From positions 1 through 19,749 of the forward strand of contig DASYEM010000001.1 in assembly GCA_036499025.1 (NCBI GenBank): a stretch of 19,749 nucleotides of DNA, given 5' to 3'. A program made the position numbers and the translations under genes. The stretch is from Parvibaculum sp036499025 (lineage in GTDB: Bacteria; Pseudomonadota; Alphaproteobacteria; Parvibaculales; Parvibaculaceae). Below, piece by piece: positions 7,412-14,442 of this stretch. The notes beneath the pieces were generated by a model. It made no database searches and was not told the DNA's origin. It was given only the letters and a program-made list of their open reading frames with translations. Numbering within the stretch: the first letter of the stretch is position 1; the number at the start of each line of letters is the position of its first letter.

Positions 7412-8112
7412 CGGATTGTCTCTCCCACGGAGATGGGCCAAAGCATGTCGAGCGCGGGCGCAAGCTCATCGAAATGCGTGAGCACGCGGCCTGCGCCAGC
7501 CTCTGTCAGTTCACGGACTCCATGATAGCCCCAATCGACGCCGAACGCATGAGCGCCCGCCGCGACCGCCATCAAAATATCATAGCTCGTGTCGCCGATC
7601 AGAACCGTGTCACGAGGGCCCGCGCCCGCCTCGCGCATCGCCTGTTCGAGCATGGCGGGATGGGGCTTTGAGGGCGCATCGTCCGCCGTCTGAAGGGTGA
7701 CGAAGAATTTGGCGAGGTCGTGCGTTTCGAGCATGTGGCGCAACCCGCGCTGCGATTTGCCGGTGGCGATGCCGAGCAATACGCCGTCGCGTGCGGCGGC
7801 GGCTTCGATGGCTGCGCGCGTACCGGGGAAAAGCGGCTCGGCCAGTTCGGGCCGCGCACGCAGATGATGAAAGGCGTCCTTATAAGCCTGCGTGATGCGG
7901 CGGCGCTTGGCGTCTTCCTCATGCGGGATCAGCGCGAAGAGCGCTTCATCGAGCGAGAGGCCGACGATGGAGAGCACCTGCTGGCGCGGCAATTCAGCGA
8001 GGCCATGCGCGGTGAAGGCATGACCCATCGCGGCAACGATCATGTGCTGGCTGTCGACCAGCGTACCGTCGCAATCGAAGACGACGAGGCGGGGGGTGGA
8101 GAGAGAGGACAA
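7408..8112 (-). CDS. HAD-superfamily phosphatase, phosphoglycolate phosphatase-like
   Basis: This 234-residue protein is a subfamily I HAD hydrolase. Motif I is DCDGT (13-17), with Asp13 the nucleophile and Asp15 the acid/base. Motif II threonine is in GIATGKS (T117), motif III lysine is K149 in SKPHPAM, and motif IV is GDTSYD (173-178). A helical cap lies between about 20 and 95. The pattern is that of Gph-like phosphatases that act on phosphoglycolate or similar phosphoesters, but the substrate is not readable from sequence. The start is TTG at 8112: an in-frame TGA lies one codon further upstream (8116-8118) and GGAGGAA precedes TTG with seven bases between. It follows the rluC gene after a palindromic repeat, and its stop overlaps the asmA-like start by four bases. 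Confidence 0.9.
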   Translation of the reverse strand: MSSLSTPRLVVFDCDGTLVDSQHMIVAAMGHAFTAHGLAELPRQQVLSIVGLSLDEALFALIPHEEDAKRRRITQAYKDAFHHLRARPELAEPLFPGTRAAIEAAAARDGVLLGIATGKSQRGLRHMLETHDLAKFFVTLQTADDAPSKPHPAMLEQAMREAGAGPRDTVLIGDTSYDILMAVAAGAHAFGVDWGYHGVRELTEAGAGRVLTHFDELAPALDMLWPISVGETIR

Positions 8113-8136
8113 GTCTCAGTTCCTCCAAATCATGGG

Positions 8137-8221
8137 TGTCACCCCGGGCTTGTCCCGGGGTCCAGGAACCGCTCGCTCGGAATTTGCCGCCCCTGGATCC
8201 CGGCACAAGGCCGGGATGACA
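8137..8221. repeat. Composite palindromic element, copy 1
   Basis: An 85-bp element starts TGTCACCCCGGGCTTGTCCC and ends GGATCCCGGCACAAGGCCGG followed by GATGACA. It consists of two hairpins, CCCCGGGC-TTGT-CCCGGGG (8142-8160) and CCCGGC-ACAAG-GCCGGG, with TCCAGG and CCTGGA as inner complementary arms. It lies between the rluC stop and the HAD start. The same element occurs reversed at 12628-12711. Confidence 0.85.
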
Positions 8222-8243
8222 TCTATCTTTTCATTATCGAACA

Positions 8244-9239
8244 TCACACCTCCAACCCGTCGAACGCACCCTTGGCGTCGCGCTCCTCCAGACCGAGCAA
8301 TTTCCAGCTTGTCTGCATATGCGGCGGCAGGGGCGCTTCGATGTAGATGCGTTTTCCGCCGCCATCGGGATGGGCGATACTGAGCGAGCGGGCGTGGAGA
8401 TGAAGCTGCTGGGGAATTTCACCGCCGGGATGGCTGTCGAAATTACCGTATTTGCCGTCGCCGACGATGGGCGAACCGATGGCCGCCGCATGGGCGCGGA
8501 TTTGATGGGTGCGGCCCGTCATCGGCATGAAGGCGACCCAGGCGAATTTGGTCGAGATGCTGGTGATGACCGAATAATGGGTGATCGCATATTTCGCGTC
8601 TTCTTCATCATCCTCGGCTGGCGTGACGCGCTCGGCGCGCGGGCCTTCCTTTTTGACGAGGGCGAGATTGATCGTGCCCTGCATCGGCGATGGCGTGCCG
8701 ACGACAAGCGCCCAGTAAATCTTGCGCGCGTCCTTCTGCTTGAACTGCTTGGCCAACGCCGCGGCGGCGCGGGCCGAACGCGCCAGAATGATGACGCCGC
8801 TGGTGTCGCGGTCGAGACGGTGGACAAGCTTTGGACGCTCGGTCGCGTCGAACATCAACGCATCGAGCATACCGTCGAGATGGCGGCTCGTGCCCGTGCC
8901 GCCCTGCACGGCGAGGCCGGAGGGTTTGTTCAGAATGATGACGGACTTGTCTTTGTAGATGACGCAAGCGCGGATCATCTCCGCATCCTTGTCGCTGACG
9001 TCGCGCTCGACTTTCGGCGCCGGCTCCATCGCATCGCCAAGCGGCGGCACGCGCACGGCCTGCCCCGCCTCGAGCCGCGTGTTCGCTTTCGCTCGCGCGC
9101 CATCGACGCGCACCTGCCCCGTGCGCAAAAGCTTTTCGAGACGGCCATGCGTCAGCGAGGGGAAATGGCGCTTGAACCAGCGGTCGAGACGGATGCCGTC
9201 TTCCTCGCCCGTGATTTCATGTTGCGCGACGGCGTTCAT
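8244..9239 (-). CDS. rluC: RluC/RluD-family 23S rRNA pseudouridine synthase
   Basis: The 331-residue product has an N-terminal S4 RNA-binding domain (about 16-65, with RLDRWFKRHFPSLTHGRLEK) and an RluA-type catalytic domain. Motif HRLDRDTSG lies at 140-148, with Asp143 the catalytic nucleophile. The conserved LNKPSGLAVQGG (103-114) and MTGRTHQIRAHAAAIGSPIV blocks are present. Members of this group turn uridines of 23S rRNA into pseudouridine; RluC-type target sites in the large subunit are likely but not provable here, and RluD or another paralogue remains possible. The ATG at 9239 overlaps the crcB stop (ATGA, 9236-9239), so translation is probably coupled. A longer open frame runs upstream through crcB but lacks family sequence and is not used. 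Confidence 0.88.
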   Translation of the reverse strand: MNAVAQHEITGEEDGIRLDRWFKRHFPSLTHGRLEKLLRTGQVRVDGARAKANTRLEAGQAVRVPPLGDAMEPAPKVERDVSDKDAEMIRACVIYKDKSVIILNKPSGLAVQGGTGTSRHLDGMLDALMFDATERPKLVHRLDRDTSGVIILARSARAAAALAKQFKQKDARKIYWALVVGTPSPMQGTINLALVKKEGPRAERVTPAEDDEEDAKYAITHYSVITSISTKFAWVAFMPMTGRTHQIRAHAAAIGSPIVGDGKYGNFDSHPGGEIPQQLHLHARSLSIAHPDGGGKRIYIEAPLPPHMQTSWKLLGLEERDAKGAFDGLEV

Positions 9240-9616
9240 GCGTAAACGACCCTTACCAGCCACAAGGCTAAAAACAGCGCCAGAACACCGATACCGACAG
9301 AACCGAGCGCATAGGCAAAGGCCATCGCCATTTGCTTGCGTTCGATCATGTTGCCGATGTCGAGGATGAATGACGAAAAAGTGGTGAAGCCGCCGAGAAC
9401 GCCGGTGACGAGAAAGGAGCGGAATTCCTGACTGGCATTGAGGCGGACGGCAAAAAGCGCGGCCAGAATGCCTATGGCAAAGCTGCCGATGATGTTGACA
9501 CCGAAAATGCCCCAAGGAAAATTCGAGCCGAACTGGCGCGTCGCTTCTATGTTGAACAGATAGCGCGCGACGGAGCCGATGGCGCCGCCCAGAGCGACCG
9601 CGAGGATGCCATTCAC
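9236..9616 (-). CDS. crcB: Fluoride ion channel CrcB/Fluc
   Basis: A 126-residue, four-helix membrane protein of the Fluc family, which forms dual-topology dimers exporting fluoride across the inner membrane. Conserved marks are GGAIGSVARY (10-19), GVNIIGSF with the pore asparagine N41, and GGFTTFSSF (75-83) around the bound sodium ion and the fluoride-lining phenylalanines. The start is GTG at 9616; it overlaps the rarA stop as GTGA (9613-9616) and has AGAGGAG eight bases upstream. The nearby ATG at 9612 is out of frame. The stop overlaps the rluC start by four bases. I see no room for a fluoride riboswitch because the gene begins inside rarA. Confidence 0.93.
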   Translation of the reverse strand: MNGILAVALGGAIGSVARYLFNIEATRQFGSNFPWGIFGVNIIGSFAIGILAALFAVRLNASQEFRSFLVTGVLGGFTTFSSFILDIGNMIERKQMAMAFAYALGSVGIGVLALFLALWLVRVVYA

Positions 9617-10917
9617 TTCGATTTCTCCTCTCTAAGCTTCTGCCAATAGGCGAGGCGCTTGTTGATCTCGCGCTCGAAGCCGCGTTCTTCCGGGTGATAG
9701 AATTGTTCGCGTTCCATCTCGTCGGGGAAATAATCCTGACCTGAGAACCCATCGGCCGTGTCGGGGTCGTAGACGTAACCTTTGCCGTAGCCAAGCTCTT
9801 TCATCAACCGCGTCGGCGCATTCAGAATATGCGCGGGCGGTGCGACGGAGCCTGTCTCTTTCGCGGAACGCCGCGCCGCGCCGAAGGCGACATAGGCGGC
9901 GTTGGATTTCGGCGCGGTGGCGAGATAGATGATCGCCTGCGCCAGTGCCAGATCGCCTTCGGGCGAACCGAGAAAATCCACGACGTCTTTCGCAGCCAAC
10001 GCCTGATGCACGGCTTGCGGATCGGCAAGGCCGATATCTTCGTTGGCCATGCGCACCATGCGCCGCGCGATATAGAGCGGGTCTTCGCCACCTTCGAGCA
10101 TGCGCGCCAGCCAGTAGAGCGCCGCATCGCAATCGGAACCGCGCACGGATTTATGCAGCGCGCTGATGAGGTTGTAATGCCCTTCCCGCCCCTTGTCGTA
10201 GAGGGGCGCGCGGCGCTGCACCGCGTTGATGAGGCCCGCCGTATCGAGCGGCGTTTCGAGGCCGAGGGCGAAGACTTCTTCCGCGAGGTTGAGCGCATAA
10301 CGCCCATCGCCATCGGCCATGGCGCGGAGCGTCGCGCGCGCGTCGTCGTCGAGCGGCAGCTTGCGGCCGACATGATCCTCGGCGCGAGACAGAAGCAGCT
10401 CGAGCGAGGCGTCGTCGAGACGGTTCAGCACCATCACCTGCGCGCGCGACAGCACCGCGGCGTTCAACTCGAAAGACGGGTTCTCGGTCGTCGCGCCGAC
10501 AAGCGTGACGGTGCCGTCTTCCATCACGGGCAAGAAGCTGTCCTGCTGGGCGCGGTTGAAGCGGTGGATCTCGTCCACGAAGAGCAGCGTGCCCTTGCCG
10601 GTGGAGCGGCGGCCGCGCGCTGTCTCGAAGACCTTCTTCAAATCCGCGACGCCGGAAAAGATCGCCGACATGGGCTCGAAATGGAGGCCGACCTTGTCGG
10701 CCAGCAGACGCGCGATGGTCGTCTTGCCGGTGCCGGGTGGTCCCCAGAGGATGATCGAGGAGAGGTGGCCTTGAGCCAGCATCCGGCCAAGCGGGCCTTT
10801 GGGGCCGATCAGATGATCCTGCCCTACGACCTCTTCGAGCTGCTTGGGGCGCAGCCGGTCCGCCAGCGGGCGCGGCGCGCCCACCTCCATGCCGGCGGCT
10901 TCGAAAAGGTTGCTCAT
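9613..10917 (-). CDS. rarA: Replication-associated recombination ATPase RarA (MgsA)
   Basis: A 434-residue AAA+ ATPase of the clamp-loader-like RarA/Mgs1/WRNIP1 family, which acts at stalled replication forks and binds SSB. Walker A is GPPGTGKT (59-66), Walker B LLFVDEIH (111-118), sensor 1 GATTENPSF (141-149) and the LSR arginine follows at 158. The C-terminal part has the family stretches YDKGREGHYNLISALHKSVR and GSDCDAALYWLARMLEGGED, and the tetramerisation tail. The ATG at 10917 gives the expected MSNLFEAAG start; an in-frame GTG at 10956 would add 13 basic residues. No Shine-Dalgarno is visible ahead of the ATG; the preceding bases are pyrimidine-rich (AATCCTCCTTT). The stop overlaps crcB by four bases. 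Confidence 0.93.
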   Translation of the reverse strand: MSNLFEAAGMEVGAPRPLADRLRPKQLEEVVGQDHLIGPKGPLGRMLAQGHLSSIILWGPPGTGKTTIARLLADKVGLHFEPMSAIFSGVADLKKVFETARGRRSTGKGTLLFVDEIHRFNRAQQDSFLPVMEDGTVTLVGATTENPSFELNAAVLSRAQVMVLNRLDDASLELLLSRAEDHVGRKLPLDDDARATLRAMADGDGRYALNLAEEVFALGLETPLDTAGLINAVQRRAPLYDKGREGHYNLISALHKSVRGSDCDAALYWLARMLEGGEDPLYIARRMVRMANEDIGLADPQAVHQALAAKDVVDFLGSPEGDLALAQAIIYLATAPKSNAAYVAFGAARRSAKETGSVAPPAHILNAPTRLMKELGYGKGYVYDPDTADGFSGQDYFPDEMEREQFYHPEERGFEREINKRLAYWQKLREEKSK

Positions 10918-10966
10918 AAAGGAGGATTTAGCACGATTTCGCGGGGTGCGCCTCACTTTGCCTGTC

Positions 10967-11043
10967 CGTCATTGCGAGCGAAGCGAAGCAATCCAGCGCC
11001 GCGAGGACTGGATTGCCACGGGCTTTCAGCCCTCGCAATGACG
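10967..11043. repeat. Palindromic repeat between degP and rarA
   Basis: The outer arms CGTCATTGCGAG (10967-10978) and CTCGCAATGACG (11032-11043) are exact 12-bp reverse complements. The inner arms CAATCCAG (10989-10996) and CTGGATTG (11008-11015) nest inside. The GCGAGCGAAGCGAAGCAATC core is typical of a dispersed repeat seen in many alphaproteobacteria. It fills most of the 140-base gap between the degP stop and the rarA start. Confidence 0.85.
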
Positions 11044-11057
11044 GCAGCGGGTGAAGC

Positions 11058-12521
11058 CTATCCCCCCACGCTGGCCGTAAACGTCCGTTCGCCGCGTTTG
11101 ACGGCGAAATCCCATTGCGGGCGGGTGCCGGTGACGGCGGCTTTCAGCGCCTTGACCGAAGCGATCTTGTCCTTGCCGACGGCGACGATGATGTCGCCGG
11201 GCTGGAACTGGATCTGGTCGGCGGTCGAGCCCTCCTCGATCTTCAGAATGACGACGCCGGTGGCGCCGAGACTGTCGAGGGCCAGCTCGTCGGCGATGGC
11301 GGGCGAAATGTTGGCGACCGTCGCGCCGGCGAAGGGATTGCGGCCCTTGATGAGCGTCTTGTCGGCCAGCGGCGTTTCGGGCGGGGACTCGAGCGCCATC
11401 TGGGTTTCGAGCGTCTGGCCGCCGCGCAGATAGCGCAGCTTCACCTTGCCGCCGAGCGCCTTGGTGGCGAAGCGGTAGCGCACGGCTTCGGGATCGTTGG
11501 CGTCGTAGCCATCGACCGAACGTATGACGTCGCCTTCCTTGAGGCCCGCGCGAGCGGCGGGACCGCCCTTATAGAGATTGCTGACCAGCGCCCCGCCCGG
11601 CCTGTCGAGGCCGAGCGTGGTGGCGAGTTGCGCATCGACGGCTTGCAGCTGCGCGCCGATCCAGGGCCGCTTGATGTGGCCGCCGTGACGCGCGCTCTCG
11701 ACGACGAGCTTCACCATGTTGGACGGGATCGCAAAGCCGATGCCGACGCTGCCGCCGGTCTGCGAATAGATGGCGCTGTTGATGCCGATGACCTTGCCGT
11801 CGGTGGTGACGAGCGCGCCGCCGGAATTGCCGGGATTGATCGCGGCGTCGGTCTGGATGAAGAACTGATAATCGGAGACGCCGACATGGGTACGCGCCAA
11901 AGCCGAGACGATGCCGGTCGTTACCGTCTGGCCGACGCCGAAGGGATTGCCGATGGCGAGCACCAGATCGCCGACTTCGACCGTGTCGGAATCCTTGAAG
12001 GTGAGGAACGGAAGCTTTTCGCTCTTGGTATCGATCTTGAGCACGGCGAGGTCGGTGCGCTCGTCGGCCATGACGACCTTGGCCTCAAACTCGCGCCGGT
12101 CGGCGAGCGCGACGCGGAACTGCTCGCCGCCCTTGATGACGTGATAGTTGGTGACGATGAGGCCATCCGCATCGACGATGACGCCGGAGCCGAGCGACTG
12201 CTGCACACGCTCGCGCGGCACGCCGAAACTGAAGCGGTCGCCGAAGAAACGCTGAAAGAACGGATCATTGAGGAAAGGCGAGCCGGCCTGCGTCTGCACG
12301 ACGCGCTTTGAATAGACATTGACCACGGCGGGCGCCACGCGCTTCACCACCGAGGAATAGGACAGCGTGACGTCGGACGAACCGCTGGGCAGCACGCGCG
12401 CCGTTGTCTCGGCCTGCGCACCCAGGGGAAAAAACGCCAACGCGCCGGTCAGCATCGCGGCACCGGCCGCCATCGCGAGCCAGCCCGCAAAAGGAGATTG
12501 AGACATCAGTTCGACCACCAT
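11058..12521 (-). CDS. degP: DegP/DegQ-type periplasmic serine protease with two PDZ domains
   Basis: From the ATG at 12521 the product is 487 residues. An N-terminal signal or anchor segment (about 14-37, LAMAAGAAMLTGALAFFP, ending AQAE) sends it to the periplasm. The trypsin-like domain has the triad His127 (in GLIVTNYHVI), Asp157 (in DERTDLAVLKID) and Ser233 (in INPGNSGGAL). Two PDZ domains follow: the first from about IKRPWIGAQLQAV, the second from about GATVANISPAIADEL to the C-terminus. Such proteases degrade or refold misfolded envelope proteins. The start at 12521 has GAGGA eight bases upstream. The in-frame ATGs at 12611 (adding 30 non-family residues) and 12506 are less likely. DegQ or MucD-type naming is equally possible. 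It follows the rplQ terminator and therefore needs its own promoter. Confidence 0.9.
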   Translation of the reverse strand: MVVELMSQSPFAGWLAMAAGAAMLTGALAFFPLGAQAETTARVLPSGSSDVTLSYSSVVKRVAPAVVNVYSKRVVQTQAGSPFLNDPFFQRFFGDRFSFGVPRERVQQSLGSGVIVDADGLIVTNYHVIKGGEQFRVALADRREFEAKVVMADERTDLAVLKIDTKSEKLPFLTFKDSDTVEVGDLVLAIGNPFGVGQTVTTGIVSALARTHVGVSDYQFFIQTDAAINPGNSGGALVTTDGKVIGINSAIYSQTGGSVGIGFAIPSNMVKLVVESARHGGHIKRPWIGAQLQAVDAQLATTLGLDRPGGALVSNLYKGGPAARAGLKEGDVIRSVDGYDANDPEAVRYRFATKALGGKVKLRYLRGGQTLETQMALESPPETPLADKTLIKGRNPFAGATVANISPAIADELALDSLGATGVVILKIEEGSTADQIQFQPGDIIVAVGKDKIASVKALKAAVTGTRPQWDFAVKRGERTFTASVGG

Positions 12522-12567
12522 GAAGCACGTCCTCGGATAAGGACGGGCATAGAGCCCCCGGGAGAGG

Positions 12568-12596
12568 ATTTTGTTTGTCGGCAGAGAGCATGACAA
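12568..12596 (-). promoter_or_regulatory. Weak candidate promoter for degP
   Basis: On the minus strand TTGTCA (12596-12591) and CAAAAT (12573-12568) are 17 bases apart, about 50 bases before the degP ATG. The -10 match is poor. It is listed because a promoter is expected between the rplQ terminator and degP. Confidence 0.25.
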
Positions 12597-12627
12597 GGTC
12601 GAAAACCTCATCTTCTCCTAAACTCTT

Positions 12628-12711
12628 TGTCATCCCGGCTTCATGCCGGGATCCAGGGCGTCATATGCAGAGCTTGCGGCTCCTGGACCCCGGGACAAGC
12701 CCGGGGTGACA
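12628..12711. repeat. Composite palindromic element, copy 2 (inverted)
   Basis: This 84-bp element reads TGTCATCCCGGCTTCATGCC at its left end and GGGACAAGCCCGGGGTGACA at its right end. Its reverse complement matches 8137-8221 almost base for base at both ends (TGTCACCCCGGGCTTGTCCC, GGTCCAGGA, CCTGGATCCCGGC, CCGGGATGACA), with divergence in the central 20 bases or so. It lies between degP and the rplQ terminator. Confidence 0.85.
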
Positions 12712-12735
12712 GCTCTCTTTTGCGTCATCACAAAC

Positions 12736-12762
12736 AAAAAGGGCGGCCCCTCGGGACCGCCC
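12736..12762 (-). terminator. Rho-independent terminator of the ribosomal operon
   Basis: Read on the minus strand, GGGCGGTCCC and GGGGCCGCCC form a GC-rich stem with a tight GA-centred loop, followed directly by TTTTTG. It begins about 25 bases after the rplQ stop and closes the rpsM-rpsK-rpoA-rplQ unit. Confidence 0.88.
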
Positions 12763-12787
12763 TCTTATCCGTCCGAAGACGAAACTC

Positions 12788-13219
12788 CTACGCCGACTGC
12801 AGGGCGTTCTCTTCGTCACCCTCGACGAAGACCGGGCCGCTGTCCTGGCCCTTGGCGCTCTCGTCGCGATCGACGAATTCGATGACGGCCATCGGCGCGT
12901 TGTCGCCAAAGCGGAAGCCCGCCTTCAGCACGCGGATGTAACCGCCCGGACGCTCGGCGTAACGCTTGCCGAGAACGTCGAACAGCTTCGCCGCCCACTT
13001 CTTGTCGGGCAGCTGCGCATAGGCCTGACGGCGCGTATGCAGGCTGTCGATCTTGCCGAGCGTCACGAGCTTCTCAACATAGGGGCGAAGCTCTTTCGCC
13101 TTTGGCAGCGTCGTCACGATCTGCTCATGTTTGATGAGCGCGATCGCCATGTTGGCGAACATGGCCTTGCGATGGCTTGCCGTCCTGTTGAGCTTGCGGC
13201 CGGAATTTCCGTGACGCAT
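12788..13219 (-). CDS. rplQ: 50S ribosomal protein L17
   Basis: This 143-residue protein is L17, a large-subunit component. The N-terminus MRHGNSGRKLNRTASHRKAM and the following FANMAIALIKHEQIVTTLPK are diagnostic, as is the GGYIRVLKAGFRFGDNAPMA stretch. The C-terminus carries a short acidic tail (DEENALQSA), as in other alphaproteobacteria. The ATG at 13219 has AGGAGA seven bases or so upstream. It is the last gene of the cluster, 63 bases after rpoA and just ahead of a terminator. Confidence 0.97.
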   Translation of the reverse strand: MRHGNSGRKLNRTASHRKAMFANMAIALIKHEQIVTTLPKAKELRPYVEKLVTLGKIDSLHTRRQAYAQLPDKKWAAKLFDVLGKRYAERPGGYIRVLKAGFRFGDNAPMAVIEFVDRDESAKGQDSGPVFVEGDEENALQSA

Positions 13220-13282
13220 GGCTGTCTCCTACTTCTCTTATGCGACGCCCCCTTTCCCCAATCGGGGAGGCAGGCGCGGCGA

Positions 13283-14299
13283 TCAATACTGGTCTTCGTA
13301 GCGTTTCGCGAGTTCTTCGATGTTCTCCGGCGGCCAGTTCGGCACTTCCATACCGAGATGGAGACCCATCTGGGCGAGAACTTCCTTGATCTCGTTGAGC
13401 GACTTGCGTCCGAAGTTCGGCGTACGGAGCATTTCCGCTTCCGTCTTCTGGATGAGGTCGCCGATATAGACGATGTTGTCGTTCTTGAGGCAATTGGCGG
13501 AACGAACCGAAAGCTCCAGCTCGTCGACCTTCTTGAGGAGCGCCGCATTGAACTCGAGTTCCGGGCGGCTCTCTTCGACGTGCTTCTGCTCGGGCTCTTC
13601 GAAATTCACGAAGATCTGGAGCTGGTCCTGCAGGATGCGCGCGGCATAGGCAATCGCATCGTCGGGCGTCAGCGCGCCGTTCGTCTCGATCTGCATGGTG
13701 AGCTTGTCGTAATCGAGGATCTGACCTTCGCGGGTGTTCTCGACCTTGTAGGAAACGCGCTTCACCGGGCTGTAGAGGCTGTCGACCGGGATCAGGCCGA
13801 TGGGCGCATCTTCAGGACGGTTGCGGTCGGAGGCGACATAGCCCTTGCCGAGCGCGACGGTGAATTCCATGCGAATGTCCGCGCCCTGATCAAGCGTGCA
13901 GAGCACGAGATCGGGGTTCAGAACTTCGATGTCGGAGCCCGTGGTGATGTCGCCGGCGGTGACGGTGCCGGGGCCCTTCTTGGACAGCGTCATGCGCTTC
14001 GGGCCGTCGGCATGAAGACGCAGAGCAAGCTGCTTGATGTTCAGAATGATGTCGGTGACGTCTTCGCGGACGCCCGCGATCGACGAGAATTCATGCAGCA
14101 CGCCGTCGATCTGCACGGCGGTGACGGCGGCGCCCTGAAGCGACGACATCAGCACGCGACGCAGCGCATTGCCGAGCGTCAGGCCAAAGCCGCGCTCAAG
14201 CGGCTCGGCCACGACCGTGGCAAAGCGACCGGCGTCATGGCCCGGATTGATTTCGAGCTTGTTCGGCTTAATCAGCTCTTCCCAGTTTTTCTGGATCAA
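13283..14299 (-). CDS. rpoA: RNA polymerase alpha subunit
   Basis: This 338-residue subunit nucleates assembly of RNA polymerase. The N-terminal dimerisation domain includes PLERGFGLTLGNALRRVLMS. The C-terminal domain includes LSVRSANCLKNDNIVYIGDL, the arginine-containing surface that contacts UP elements and activators, and GRKSLNEIKEVL. The start is unusual: no ATG or GTG lies in frame before residue 50 or so, and a TGA sits at 14315-14317. Two in-frame TTG codons remain, at 14305 and 14299. The second gives MIQKNWEELIKPNKLEI, the usual alphaproteobacterial N-terminus, with GAGG eight bases upstream, so I choose 14299. It lies between rpsK and rplQ in the standard alpha-operon order. Confidence 0.96.
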   Translation of the reverse strand: MIQKNWEELIKPNKLEINPGHDAGRFATVVAEPLERGFGLTLGNALRRVLMSSLQGAAVTAVQIDGVLHEFSSIAGVREDVTDIILNIKQLALRLHADGPKRMTLSKKGPGTVTAGDITTGSDIEVLNPDLVLCTLDQGADIRMEFTVALGKGYVASDRNRPEDAPIGLIPVDSLYSPVKRVSYKVENTREGQILDYDKLTMQIETNGALTPDDAIAYAARILQDQLQIFVNFEEPEQKHVEESRPELEFNAALLKKVDELELSVRSANCLKNDNIVYIGDLIQKTEAEMLRTPNFGRKSLNEIKEVLAQMGLHLGMEVPNWPPENIEELAKRYEDQY

Positions 14300-14405
14300 T
14301 TTCAAAACCTCGTGTCATTGACGGGCGCTTAAGCGTCCGGGCGGGAGACATCCGCCACTTGATCTCTTTAACGTCCGCCCCACCATTCAATCGTGCGAGC
14401 AGACG

Positions 14406-14423
14406 GGATCGGCAAAGCCGACC
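14406..14423 (-). other. Hairpin in the rpsK-rpoA gap
   Basis: On the minus strand GGTCGGC-TTT-GCCGATC folds as a seven-pair stem with one G-T pair, about 20 bases after the rpsK stop. No U-run follows. Further along the same 137-base gap lies the palindrome CGCTTAAGCG (14326-14335). Together they may form a structured rpoA leader, which is inference. Confidence 0.4.
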
Positions 14424-14442
14424 AAATCAACAAACGAAATCG

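Noticed and set aside
7412..7441. A longer asmA-like start at TTG 7441
   Set aside because: It would add ten polar residues before the membrane anchor; the ATG at 7411 overlaps the HAD stop and has a good ribosome site.
9240..9794. An upstream extension of the rluC frame through crcB
   Set aside because: The extra residues have no S4 or RluA sequence and come from the complete crcB gene in another frame; the ATGA overlap explains the true start.
10908..10930. AAAGGAGGATTT on the plus strand, a perfect ribosome site
   Set aside because: No plausible plus-strand gene begins after it; the region leads into a palindromic repeat.
9829..11433. A 534-codon plus-strand frame across rarA and the gap to degP
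   Set aside because: Its composition is that of an antisense shadow, and it reads through a palindromic repeat.
12522..12611. A longer degP N-terminus from the ATG at 12611
   Set aside because: The added 30 residues would place the signal segment too deep, and the ATG at 12521 has a well-spaced ribosome site.
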